From NCBI RefSeq assembly GCF_000330505.1, contig NW_004440325.1, positions 29,947 to 44,121 on the forward strand: 14,175 bases of DNA. The letters are read 5' to 3'. The number at the start of each line of letters is the position of its first letter. Position 1 is the first letter of the stretch. Origin of the DNA: Entamoeba invadens IP1 (Eukaryota; Evosea; Mastigamoebida; Endamoebidae). The notes beneath the pieces were generated by a model that worked only from the letters and a program-made list of their open reading frames with translations, was not told the origin of the DNA and did not search any database. The position numbers and the translations under genes were made by a program. Positions 1 to 8,992 of the stretch are shown here, piece after piece.

Positions 1-286
1 AAAAATATCATATTATCAAATAATTCTGTAATAAATGGTTATTACAAATAGTGATTTAATATTTGCCATTTCTATCTTTTTACACAATTTATTTATCAGA
101 TTTTTATTAACATTACTAGTCTATACTTATAACAACGTCATTTAATGTATATAATATAATATAAGATGGTTTTAAAAATATTTTACTTTTGTAATAAAGT
201 TAGTATTATTTTATGAATATTTAAACTGCTATTTGGTAATATATCCCACAATGTAAACATCAGATAAATTTCAAACAAACAGTCGA
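1..286. other. AT-rich spacer downstream of the minus-strand LRR gene
   Basis: This is AT-rich sequence lying 3' of the minus-strand LRR gene. I see no coding frame, RNA gene or convincing repeat in it. Confidence 0.6.
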
Positions 287-3200
287 TTAATTATCATTGA
301 AAGAGTAAGCGATTTCAATGTTTTTCCAATTTGTATTAATGTTTAACGTTTTACAATAATAAAAACATGATCTATCCAAAGTTGCATCTTCTTCTATTTC
401 CAACGATTTCAGACTTGAACAAAACATGAAACAACCAACTGACACCTTTTTTATTTTACCAACAAATTTTTTAAGTTTCCCACAGTTTTTAAAACACCCT
501 TTTCCAACAGACAAATTTCTGTTATTAATAAATTTAACGAGATTTATACAATTCATGAAGGCTTCGTCACCAACGGTATCTGCCTCTGTAAAAACTTCTT
601 CCAAATCTTCACAGTCGTAAAAACATTTGTTACCAAATCGCTTCGCCTTACATACTAATTTAACCAACCCACATCCCTCAAAACACGAAGTTGGAATATA
701 AGAGACACCGTCAGGTATTGTTATTGTTGTGAGTGATACACATCCTTTAAAGCATCCAATTCCAACGGTTTCCAACGTGGTTGGAAGATTTACTGATTTC
801 AACATTTTCATATTAAAAAATCTGAAGTCACACAGTTTATCAACACACAATGGTAAATGAAGAGTTTCGATGTTATTTAATCCATTAAACCAGTGTTTAG
901 CCATCTGTATTTCATCAGAAACGTACAATGTTTTTAAATTACTACACTCGTTGAATACACGACTTCCCATGGAAATTACTGTGTAGGGAATAGTCATTTC
1001 TGTTAACCCGGTGCATCCAAAGAAACAGTCATCTCCAATGTGTGTCACAGACGATGGAATGTCAAATGAAGTCAACCACTTACAATTTTTGAAGTGGCAT
1101 TTTGATAATTCGATTGGTGAAAATTTTTCCATTATAAATGAGAAATCAAGTTTTAGAGATTCGCACCCGACAAAGCAGTCTTCACCCAATACCATAATTT
1201 TGTTTTGTGTCTCGACGATTTTTAAATTTCTGCAATTTTTAAAACACATTTTTTCAAGTTTTGTGATTTTACTTGGAAGTTGGATGTACGACAAACTTGA
1301 ACACCCACAAAAGAGTTTGTTTCCAAGACATTTGACATTGCTTGGAATATTAATAGTTTTGAGACTTTTACAGTTGTAAAAAGCTCTTCTTCCGAGTGTT
1401 TGAATAGTCGGTGGAAGAACTATTTCCTTAATATTTTCGCTGTTTGTAAAACATTCATTGGGGATCTTCAAAAGTGGCGCTTTGAACACAACACATCTGC
1501 CTTGTTTCCAATTTTTAAATGCACCGTGTTGGATATTTTTAATTTGAGTTGTCACGCAATACCAAGAGTTACAGTCGTGTTCTGTATTTGCACTAAGAAA
1601 CATCGTTCCAAGCTCTGTGGCATGACATGTCGGGTAATCATGATAATCACGATTTTCATACAACCTTGTCAATACAACACCGTCATTTGGTACATCAGTG
1701 AATACACGATATTCATCACACTCGATACACATATACCGCCAGTCGTAATTATAGACAGCCAGTTTGTGATTATATCGGATGTTGGTACAATAAATACACT
1801 TTGAATCTTTGTCGATATCAAATTTGTCAAGAAACCAAAAAGAAGATGAAGTTATATAACATCCACAACTTGTTGTAATAGAAAGAGAAGTTGTAGTTGT
1901 CGGTATTTTGATGTTACAATCATTACATGAAATTAATGTGAGTTTTTTGATGTGTAAATTTGAAAGATCAATTGCAATTTTTATATCGTTATAATAGTCT
2001 TTATCACTTTCGTGTAAATTTCCGCTGACACGTTGATTTTTATGTGTTTTATTATTATTATCATCTTGATCATCATTACTCAATAAAATTGAATTGTCAT
2101 TTGACTCGGAAATATCTAGTGGTTCTGTTACTGTTACTGTCAGCTCATCTAACATCTCAAAAATATCAAAATTGAAATCAGAGACCCCTCGAACTACAAC
2201 TGCTTTTACTGTTGTGTAATCTTTTAAACAAATTTTATCAATGTCGACTGTAGTTTTACCCGTAACGTTCACTATCACAGATAGTGGTGTATACTCAACA
2301 TTTCCACTTTTTTGCTTTTTTTCAACATCTTTAAAACACACTTCTATTGTTGTTTGAGTGGTTGAGTATAAATTAATTACTCGTTGTGATGTTTTCACCT
2401 TTTTCACACTTGCTGCGACATCAACACATTTATTTGTATCAACGGTGATGTATGTAAGTGGGCATCCATGAAGATCTATGACATCTTTATTTATGTTATG
2501 TTTATCCACTTTTGAATCTACTTTTTGAATACAATTAAATTGAATTGTATTCATAGAATTTGTAGTACTAACAACTGCTTCTGTGGGATACATCTGATAT
2601 TGTTTAAACATTTCTGAATATTTTAAATAATTTTTATCGACAATTTCGGCATTTTCTATATTCTCAAAAATTGCGCCATTCACAGCAAAATTCTCTTTAA
2701 AGTCCAACACCAGTTTTCCTACTGTTTTTATAAAATTGAAAATTTCGATTTTGGTTTCTTCTTCATAATTTTTATCTTCACATTCTTTGATGTAAAACAC
2801 CCATCGAACGTTGGGAATATTTACATAAACGTCTTTGGCATCTTCCAAGTTACAAGTAACTTCTATTTGTTTAAGAGCAAATAGATTTTTGATGACTTTT
2901 TTATACTCTGTAACATCTATTTGAGTCAAGTCAAAATAGATCCACTCAAGTTTTTCAAAATTCTTTTTACCTGTAAATATATAATCAAAAGTATAAGAAT
3001 CGGTGACTGAAAGTGTCTTCAATTTTTCAATAAATACTCCGTCGTGTTCAAACATGATATCTCCAGCACACCCCTTTTCTAATTTTTCATTATAATATTT
3101 TCTAATTGTATAAACATTTCCAAATTCTCTTGTAATATATGAATATAAACAATGTTCGGTGTTACAATGCAGTCTATCAGTTTCTATCAAAGTAACTTTT

Positions 3201-3499
3201 TGAAAAATGTTATGTGGAATGTGATAAAATAGTGAAGGAATGTGAAGGGTCTGTAGCTTTGGAAAATACTTAACAAATGATGACACGTGGTGAAGAAGTT
3301 GCTCCATAAAGCAACCAACTGAACGGCCTGGAAGGTCGGTGACATCAGAAGGTGTAATAACTTTGAATGACGGGTTGATATACAACGACTGAAGAGCAGA
3401 ACAACACGTCTTTGAAACAAGCATAAACGGAAGAAGTGAAGTAATTTCGTTTAAATAAATTGCGACATTTGTTAGAAAAAACCTTTCAAGATGGACCAT
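287..3499 (-). CDS. BspA-type leucine-rich repeat protein with an internal CxxC knuckle
   Basis: An intact frame of 1070 residues, from an ATG at 3499 to a stop at 287-289, with no intron. Residues 1 to about 60 form a helical, F-box-like N-terminus (LERFFLTNV, then SLYINP) that is also found in the 540-residue gene at 8993. Residues 60-560 are a divergent region with LRR-like beta strands (FPKLQTLHIP) and an Asp/Asn-rich low-complexity stretch near residues 465-490. Two CxxC pairs at residues 568/571 and 591/594 resemble a zinc knuckle. From residue 651 to about 1055 there are 17-18 repeats with a dominant 23-residue period and the consensus CFxxCxxLxxIxIPxxVxxIG, the LRR_5/BspA class. No signal peptide or membrane segment is visible. 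This class is greatly expanded in Entamoeba and usually mediates protein-protein contacts; the ligand and location here are unknown. A TATA-like TTTATATATC lies only about 5-15 bp before the ATG. The family call is firm, the role is not. Confidence 0.9.
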   Translation of the reverse strand: MVHLERFFLTNVAIYLNEITSLLPFMLVSKTCCSALQSLYINPSFKVITPSDVTDLPGRSVGCFMEQLLHHVSSFVKYFPKLQTLHIPSLFYHIPHNIFQKVTLIETDRLHCNTEHCLYSYITREFGNVYTIRKYYNEKLEKGCAGDIMFEHDGVFIEKLKTLSVTDSYTFDYIFTGKKNFEKLEWIYFDLTQIDVTEYKKVIKNLFALKQIEVTCNLEDAKDVYVNIPNVRWVFYIKECEDKNYEEETKIEIFNFIKTVGKLVLDFKENFAVNGAIFENIENAEIVDKNYLKYSEMFKQYQMYPTEAVVSTTNSMNTIQFNCIQKVDSKVDKHNINKDVIDLHGCPLTYITVDTNKCVDVAASVKKVKTSQRVINLYSTTQTTIEVCFKDVEKKQKSGNVEYTPLSVIVNVTGKTTVDIDKICLKDYTTVKAVVVRGVSDFNFDIFEMLDELTVTVTEPLDISESNDNSILLSNDDQDDNNNKTHKNQRVSGNLHESDKDYYNDIKIAIDLSNLHIKKLTLISCNDCNIKIPTTTTSLSITTSCGCYITSSSFWFLDKFDIDKDSKCIYCTNIRYNHKLAVYNYDWRYMCIECDEYRVFTDVPNDGVVLTRLYENRDYHDYPTCHATELGTMFLSANTEHDCNSWYCVTTQIKNIQHGAFKNWKQGRCVVFKAPLLKIPNECFTNSENIKEIVLPPTIQTLGRRAFYNCKSLKTINIPSNVKCLGNKLFCGCSSLSYIQLPSKITKLEKMCFKNCRNLKIVETQNKIMVLGEDCFVGCESLKLDFSFIMEKFSPIELSKCHFKNCKWLTSFDIPSSVTHIGDDCFFGCTGLTEMTIPYTVISMGSRVFNECSNLKTLYVSDEIQMAKHWFNGLNNIETLHLPLCVDKLCDFRFFNMKMLKSVNLPTTLETVGIGCFKGCVSLTTITIPDGVSYIPTSCFEGCGLVKLVCKAKRFGNKCFYDCEDLEEVFTEADTVGDEAFMNCINLVKFINNRNLSVGKGCFKNCGKLKKFVGKIKKVSVGCFMFCSSLKSLEIEEDATLDRSCFYYCKTLNINTNWKNIEIAYSFNDN

Positions 3500-4607
3500 T
3501 TTTGATATATAAAGATGAATATTTTATTTTTATGTTTTTTTAAAAACATGAAAAAAATAAAGTCAAGATTCAAATTAATAATAAAAGTTGGATAAATCAT
3601 ACAAAAATAACTAAGTTTTAGAAAACAGAGTTAGTTGCAAAACGTTGTCCTGGGCTTTTTGGTAAATGAAAATTGTAAAATATCGGGATCATGTTCAAAA
3701 TTTAAAATAATCGTTGTTTAAGTTTTTTTCCCAAATTTTTCACTTTTCACCGAATTCCAGGGTTTTTAAACAAATATTTGTTTATAAACTGATAAAAAGG
3801 ACAACGTTAACGACTGTGACAACATTTTACAACAAACTCTTGTTTTTTAAAAAATTTATTGTATTTAAAACAGTCTAAATTACTGGAAAGTTTTTAAATG
3901 AAACACCCAAATTATTCATAAAAATTGAATATTGAAATGGTTCTGATAAATCACTAATATTTTTAAATTTATAGATGTATAAATTTAAGCCATAAACTTA
4001 GACACATTAAATAGTATTTTTTTCTTTTATTTTTCGTATTTTTAATAAACTGTTTTTTAAATCTGTATTGTGGTGTCCCGAAATTCTGCATTTATTTTGT
4101 TTATAATTTTTGAAAAGTGGTATTTTATAATAAATTTCGATTGTTTTTCCAAGTAAAAAGGGGATAGATTCTGCTTCAAAAATTATTTTTTACTTGAAGA
4201 TTATTTAAACATAAAAATGTTATACAATTTTTGAAACAACAAAATAATTGTTTTTGAAAAACATGTGATCGATCCCAAAAATGCATCTTATTATAAAAAG
4301 CTTATATAAAAATGCCAATTTTTTCAAAGTCAAGCCTTCATTCATTAAAAATCAAATAAATAACAAGCTCAAAAATTTTGCGTAATATTGATATACTGAT
4401 AGTGTTGTTACAACAATAACTAGAATATCAAAACCCAAAATTATTTAACGTTTGCTATAATTATTTTTATTCTTTGAAACTATTTATTTTTTGTCAAGAG
4501 AAGAAAAAAACGAAAAGTAAGAGCATAATTGTTGTTCAAATAATAGTGTGCTTAATTGTTCTGTCATAACATTAATAACAAATAAACATTTGCTTCAATT
4601 TATTATT
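3500..4607. other. AT-rich intergenic region, no gene seen
   Basis: About 1.1 kb between the divergently transcribed LRR gene and the first RNase T2 pseudogene. It is very AT-rich with many homopolymer runs. I found no frame that reads like protein and no tRNA-like T-arm. The only structures noted are the inverted repeat at 3641-3808 and a 10-bp inverted repeat (CAAGTAAAAA at 4150 with its complement at 4187). It should contain the promoter of the 3499 gene. No trace of the signal peptide and Pro/Gln region expected upstream of the RNase copy is visible here. Confidence 0.6.
3641..3808. repeat. Inverted repeat AACGTTGTCC, 168 bp end to end
   Basis: AACGTTGTCC at 3641-3650 is perfectly complemented by GGACAACGTT at 3799-3808. 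Pairing does not extend clearly outside the arms. The arms are much richer in GC than the surroundings, so chance is less likely than for an AT-only palindrome, but 10 bp is short. It could be the remnant of a small mobile element. There is no recognisable target-site duplication. Confidence 0.35.
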
Positions 4608-4609
4608 AT

Positions 4610-5261
4610 GTGTTATATAACTTATTATTAACTTACTTTTGTCCACAGAAAAAAAACACGTGTTTATCTTTAATTGAAAAGAGGGGTTCTGGTTTCATGG
4701 GTTGTGGCCGCAATTCAGTTCAAACCGGCATTTATTCTGTTGTTGGAACATTCACGTCGTTGAAAAGGTTGAAAATGATTGTTAACACTCTAAATGTATA
4801 TGAAAAAGTATTGAGTCAATTGATGTCCATTGAAAAATGTTGTTATGCTGGATATAAATTTGATAAACAAAGCAGTTGTGCTGTAAGAATATATATTGGT
4901 CCAAATGGTCGATTTTTTCGTGTTGCGTTTAAATTTAAAAAAAGTCGATGAATTTAAAGTTCTTTCTGAAAGTCATTTACATGTAAAAACAGAAAATTTG
5001 TACAATATCGAAAAATTGAAAAATGTGTTAAAAGAAGCGTACGGAGTTATGCCTTTTATGTGTAAAGAAAAGATCTATTTATATTCAATCACAGTGTGTT
5101 ATGATACTAAACTTGACAAATTCAATCCAACACCAATTGAGTTCTCACCAAAAGTATATCGAGACGAAAAGAAATCTTGTAACGACAAAATAATGTTGAA
5201 AAAGTTTCCCTATTACCTTTTAGATCCTCAAACTGCACCAAGAAATAATTGTGAATTTTAA
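4610..5261 (+). pseudogene. Ribonuclease T2-family pseudogene, 5'-truncated and split over three frames
   Basis: This is a decayed T2 ribonuclease, a family of secreted or vacuolar endoribonucleases acting through conserved segments CAS I (xHGLWP) and CAS II (HEWxKHGTC). The first part reads from 4610 (NLLLTYFCPQ), where only a GTG stands in the start position. CAS I lies in another frame at 4681-4782, reading KEGFWFHGLWPQ with the catalytic His kept, until a stop at 4783. The next part returns to the first frame at about 4783-4940 and carries the CAS II equivalent YKFDKQSSC, where His-Gly-Thr has become Gln-Ser-Ser. A further shift at an A-run near 4936-4942 leads to the last frame, ending in TAPRNNCEF and a stop at 5259-5261. 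It aligns along its length with the copy at 5399-6777 but lacks that copy's signal peptide and Pro/Gln region. At least three frame changes and a lost catalytic His make function very unlikely. Confidence 0.8.
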
Positions 5262-5398
5262 TACCTTTTTGTTTTTTTAATTTTATTATTTTAACTTCTA
5301 GAAGTTTTATGTTATGAAAATAAAAACAAGTTCATCCTCAATTTGAAGGAAAAATAATTCAATTAAAATAAATATTGGACTTATAAAATATTTTTGAA
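5262..5398. promoter_or_regulatory. Spacer and likely promoter between the two RNase T2 copies
   Basis: This 137-bp AT-rich gap contains TGAAAATAAAAAC (5315-5327) and GAAGGAAAAA (5345-5354), which recur in the same order after the second copy (6849-6861 and 6868-6878). That marks the end of an old duplication unit. ACTTATAAAATATTT, about 5-25 bp before the ATG at 5399, is TATA-like and could be the core promoter of the second copy. This is weak, because AT-rich matches are common here. Confidence 0.35.
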
Positions 5399-6777
5399 AT
5401 GATCAGCTTTGTACTGCTCTTTTCTTTTATATGTGCATTTGACCAACCAGAAAAACAACAAGATGGTGATAAAAAGGAAAAACCAAAAGAATTTCCTGAA
5501 ATGTCTTCTTTAGGCCACTTTCTCCCTCAAACTCTCGTTCACAAAGTCAGTACAATTTATTTCCACAAAATGTTCGTCCAAGATTTCATTTAAATCCAAA
5601 ATCACAACCTTTTGTTCCAAGGCAACAGCCAACTCAAGTTGGTCTAAATATACTTATTGTTCAACATCAAGAAGGTTTACAAGTACCTTTACCTCCACAA
5701 CCAAGTCCGAGTGGCTTTCAAATCCCTTTCACAAGAACCTTTCAACCTCAACAACAGTATCAATTGTTTCCACCACAACAGCAACCTTTGCCTCCTCAAC
5801 CATTATATCCACTTAGACATCCTCAACAACAGTTAAGATATCCAGGAGCTTATCAAGATTTAGGAGCTAAACCAAAAACAGTTCAACAACCCATTCAACA
5901 ACCAATAAGACACCCTGTACCAAAGCCAAGTCAAAGAGAGGGGGAAAGACAAGAAAGAAAAACAAAAAGATTTCGGACACAAGAAATAGTTCAAAGTTCA
6001 GCAAAAGAGCCTTAACCTGTTAAATATCCTCCTCTGATTAACGAATTCACTTATTATCAAATGTGTAAAAGTTATATAAAATTTGAAGGAAAAATACAAT
6101 CTATTGCACTTGTTCAATTCTGGCCTGGTAATAGGTGTAAAGGCGGACACTGTGCCATCACAAAAACAACACCTTTTGTCAAAGAAGGATTTATGTTAAA
6201 CGGGTTTTGGCCTCAGATTAGGGTTAATGCAAAATTGAGGTGTTGCCTATTCAAACTGGACTTTAAACGTGTAGAAAATATCATTTTCAAAAATCGACCA
6301 CTTGTTGAAATGATTCACCAAAATTGGATGTCATTTCAACAATGTGGATATGCAATGTACCAATTTGACATACACGGAACGTGTGCAATGCAAATTTATC
6401 ACGGACCACGCGGGGTAATCGAATACATGAAAACTGCAATTCATCTATTTAACAGCTATGACGCTTGGTAGATATTAAAACAAAGTGAACTTAAAGTTAA
6501 GACAAATAAATTGTATAAGATTCGAGACTTGAAAGTTATTTTACAAAACGTGTATGGAGAAGAACCGGTCTTCTTTTGTCAATATAGAAACCTAGTAAGA
6601 GATTTTAGAATTTGTTATGACCCAAGGACTAATAAGGAAAACCCACACCCAATCAGATGTCCTGAAAAATTCTTTCAAAAAGAAAAAGAAAAATATGACG
6701 AAGAAATACTGTTTGAACCTTTCCCAATGGAATTAACAAAGCCTGAAACTGCTCCTCGAAACAATTGTCCTTATTAA
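5399..6777 (+). pseudogene. Secreted Pro/Gln-rich ribonuclease T2-family gene, broken by a frameshift and two stops
   Basis: The ATG at 5399 starts a signal peptide (MISFVLLFSFICAF) followed by a charged stretch (DKKEKPKEFPE). Between about 5500 and 5590 the reading must change frame. The new frame then runs through a region very rich in Pro and Gln to a TAA at 6013-6015. The same frame continues through the T2 domain: the strand LVQFWPGNRC, CAS I as LNGFWPQ and CAS II ending in IHGTC. It is cut by a TAG at 6469-6471, reopens, and ends in ETAPRNNCPY at 6777. Besides the lesions, key residues are changed. The CAS I His is Asn, and in CAS II the usual Glu and Lys are Gln and Ile; only the last His-Gly-Thr-Cys survives. 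If ever active, the product would be a secreted or vesicular RNase with a long disordered N-terminal region. No Entamoeba-type intron (GTTTGT...TAG) explains the breaks, though sequencing error cannot be excluded. Confidence 0.8.
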
Positions 6778-6918
6778 TTTACTATAATTTATAGCTAATT
6801 CATTTATGTTTTATTATTTTTAAATGTTTGAAAAATAGATTTTCGGTTTGAAAATAAAAACTATTGTGAAGGAAAAAATCTCATTCATTTTAAAAACAAG
6901 TTCAATAAATTAACTATA

Positions 6919-7054
<136 letters not shown>

Positions 7055-7717
7055 TGCTTTCAAAAAGTTAACATAACATTAAGTGTTAAGTCACTGATTT
7101 TCATAAAGTAAAATTGTCTTTTGATATTTAAAGGCCACTCAGAGATGAAGACGTTTGTATTTATCATGGTTGATCACACTAAAACTCATCATTGTGGCGG
7201 ATAGATGATAATTTTTTTGTTTTTATACCCAAACTTTGTTTTTAACAAAAAAATTTTAATTATACAAATTATATTTGAACTATACAAATTTAAAAAATAC
7301 AAGCCAAAAACAAACTTGATAAATTTATAAACAAAAAACTTCCTTTTTTCCTATTTCTATTTCAAAAAATACAAATTGAGTAATTATAATAAATTTATTA
7401 AAAATAACTACAGTCAAAAGTGTTTATTTGAAGTACAACAAATAGATAACTGGTTTGTACGACATTAAAAATATATTTTTGAATCTGAATTTTTATAAAT
7501 TGCAAATAACTTTTATTACTAAAACAAACTATTTCCACATTTACTTTATGACAAATAGATGCTTTTAATGCTGGATTATAAACAAAGAGACACATTTGAC
7601 TGGTATTGTTGATTTCAAAAATGTGTTAGAATTCGTGATACAATCATTTCATTGTATTTTAATTAATAAGTTGTGTTATTATAAAATATTATATATTTAA
7701 CAATTTATAAAAATATT
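7055..7717. other. AT-rich spacer, no gene seen
   Basis: AT-rich sequence between the microsatellite and the decayed minus-strand segment. A 65-codon minus-strand frame at 7398-7595 has the composition of AT-rich noncoding sequence and no recognisable motif. I see no other structure. Confidence 0.55.
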
Positions 7718-8145
7718 TCAATTACTTTCGTCAGGAATCTCTGGAGGTCTTTGTGATACAAGTTCTTTTTCGAACGACTGCTCTTGTTATTTCCTTTGAT
7801 GGAAAAGGGTTGGCTTGATTGTAGGGTTGGTGAAGTTGGTTATTGTGGTGGTTGAGATGTATTGGTTAAAGCTTTTGAGTTGTTTATACAACAATATCTC
7901 TCCTAAAGTTGCTCTTTTATTCCCATGACTTGCCAAAAATTTGGAATCTCTTTTGGCTATATACTTGTACCATTTGGTGTTTTACTCAAACTGAATGTAA
8001 TATTACCATAAAATGATCTTCACGTGAAAAGGTTCGGAGGATCTTTGTGGTAAGTTCGCTGTATCCAAGGCTTTCTTCATATTAGTTGGACTTGAAAAGC
8101 CAGAAATAAACTGTGGTGATGCATTTTGTTTCGTGTTTAGAATTA
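7718..8145 (-). pseudogene. Probable decayed protein-coding segment, family unknown
   Basis: This stretch has clearly higher GC than its flanks, and on the minus strand each segment reads like protein in a different frame. Reading from 8145 downward, the first segment includes SSPTNMKKALDTANLPQRSS up to a stop near 8010. The next is an open stretch from 7981 to 7790 with no Met and no internal stop (TKWYKYIAKRDSKFLASHGN, then GEILLYKQLKSF). In parallel frames there is an Asn/Gln/His-rich stretch (HLNHHNNQLHQPYNQANPFP) and a plausible C-terminus (RPPEIPDESN) before a stop near 7720. No single frame covers it and I do not recognise the family. I infer a gene remnant with several frameshifts. 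It could instead be a multi-exon gene or a locally GC-richer noncoding region. Confidence 0.4.
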
Positions 8146-8992
8146 GCAAATTTATCAAATTTATCAAAATTTCTCAAAATATCAAATAATTTGTTTGTTA
8201 CCCGAGTATTTGTTCTTTTCTATTTTGTTTTCCTTTTTATCTTATTAATATAAGACCAATTATACACTACAACAAATGCATTAATAAATGATAATGTGAA
8301 GACTATCATAAAATAGTTGTACATTTGTGATTCAAGTCATATACTTTTAAAAATGTGAATAAAAAACACAAATAAAAATTCAACAAACAATCAAAAAAAC
8401 CACAAAACCAAGAGTACAACCATTTATGCTATACGACACTTTTAATATTGTCTTTATATAAATATATTCATTTTCCATCAAAAATAATACATTATAGTCA
8501 CTTAGTCTTATGCACAACTTTGCCTTATGTCATATATTATTATTGTTAAATTAAGAATAAAAAAACTATTATATTATTTAATTATTTCTAACCAAAAACA
8601 CCATAAGATCTATTTCAGTTTTAATTTATTATAATTTTTTTTAACTAATATCCATAAATTAAAGTCTTGCATAAGGCAAAGTGTCGATACTGAAGTATTT
8701 TTTTAAAAAATTCACTTTTGTCACTAAGGTTTCGACCAGTGTTATGGTTTCGACTAATAATTGATAATTTTTATACCATTTAAAAAACTAAATATAAAAA
8801 ATTATATCTAAACCATTATTTAATAATAAATAAGAAAACTTGTTCATTGTTATTCAAATAGTATTTTAATAGTAAGTTGAAACTCTCGTATTAGAAAAGT
8901 ATTTTTTGTATAAAATTAATTTAATAAATTTAATTTTAATTCGAATACAAAAAAAATAAAATGATAGTTATTTCACTTAAAAAAACAATTGG
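8146..8992. other. AT-rich spacer upstream of the 540-residue gene
   Basis: About 850 bp with no coding frame. It holds the inverted repeat at 8517-8682, two direct copies of GGTTTCGAC (8728-8736 and 8746-8754, 18 bp apart), and the presumed promoter of the gene at 8993. No good match to the Entamoeba GTATTTAAA core element lies within 40 bp of that ATG. GTATAAAATT at about 8908 is the nearest TATA-like string, rather far upstream. Confidence 0.5.
8517..8682. repeat. Inverted repeat ACTTTGCCTTATG, 166 bp end to end
   Basis: ACTTTGCCTTATG at 8517-8529 is perfectly complemented by CATAAGGCAAAGT at 8670-8682. A partial relative of the right arm's outer part (CGACACTTT) occurs at about 8436-8444. 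The arms have unusual GC for this spacer. It may be the core of a small non-autonomous element, but no target-site duplication is visible. Confidence 0.4.

Noticed and set aside
426..1804. Several plus-strand frames opposite the large LRR gene.
   Set aside because: They are antisense to a frame with regular 23-residue repeats, and their openness follows from the repeats' codon pattern.
4150..4196. A 10-bp inverted repeat CAAGTAAAAA with its complement.
   Set aside because: It is short and A/T-dominated, so expected by chance in 14 kb of this composition.
5500..6471. Introns as an explanation for the frame break and two stops in the second RNase T2 copy.
   Set aside because: No GTTTGT-type donor with a nearby TAG acceptor brackets the breaks, and both sides of each stop align directly with T2 or Pro/Gln-rich sequence in the same frame.
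7398..7595. A 65-codon minus-strand frame.
   Set aside because: It has no motif, its composition equals the spacer, and it has no promoter element.
8935..8950. A TTCGAATAC string resembling a tRNA T-arm.
   Set aside because: No acceptor, D-arm or anticodon arm can be paired around it.
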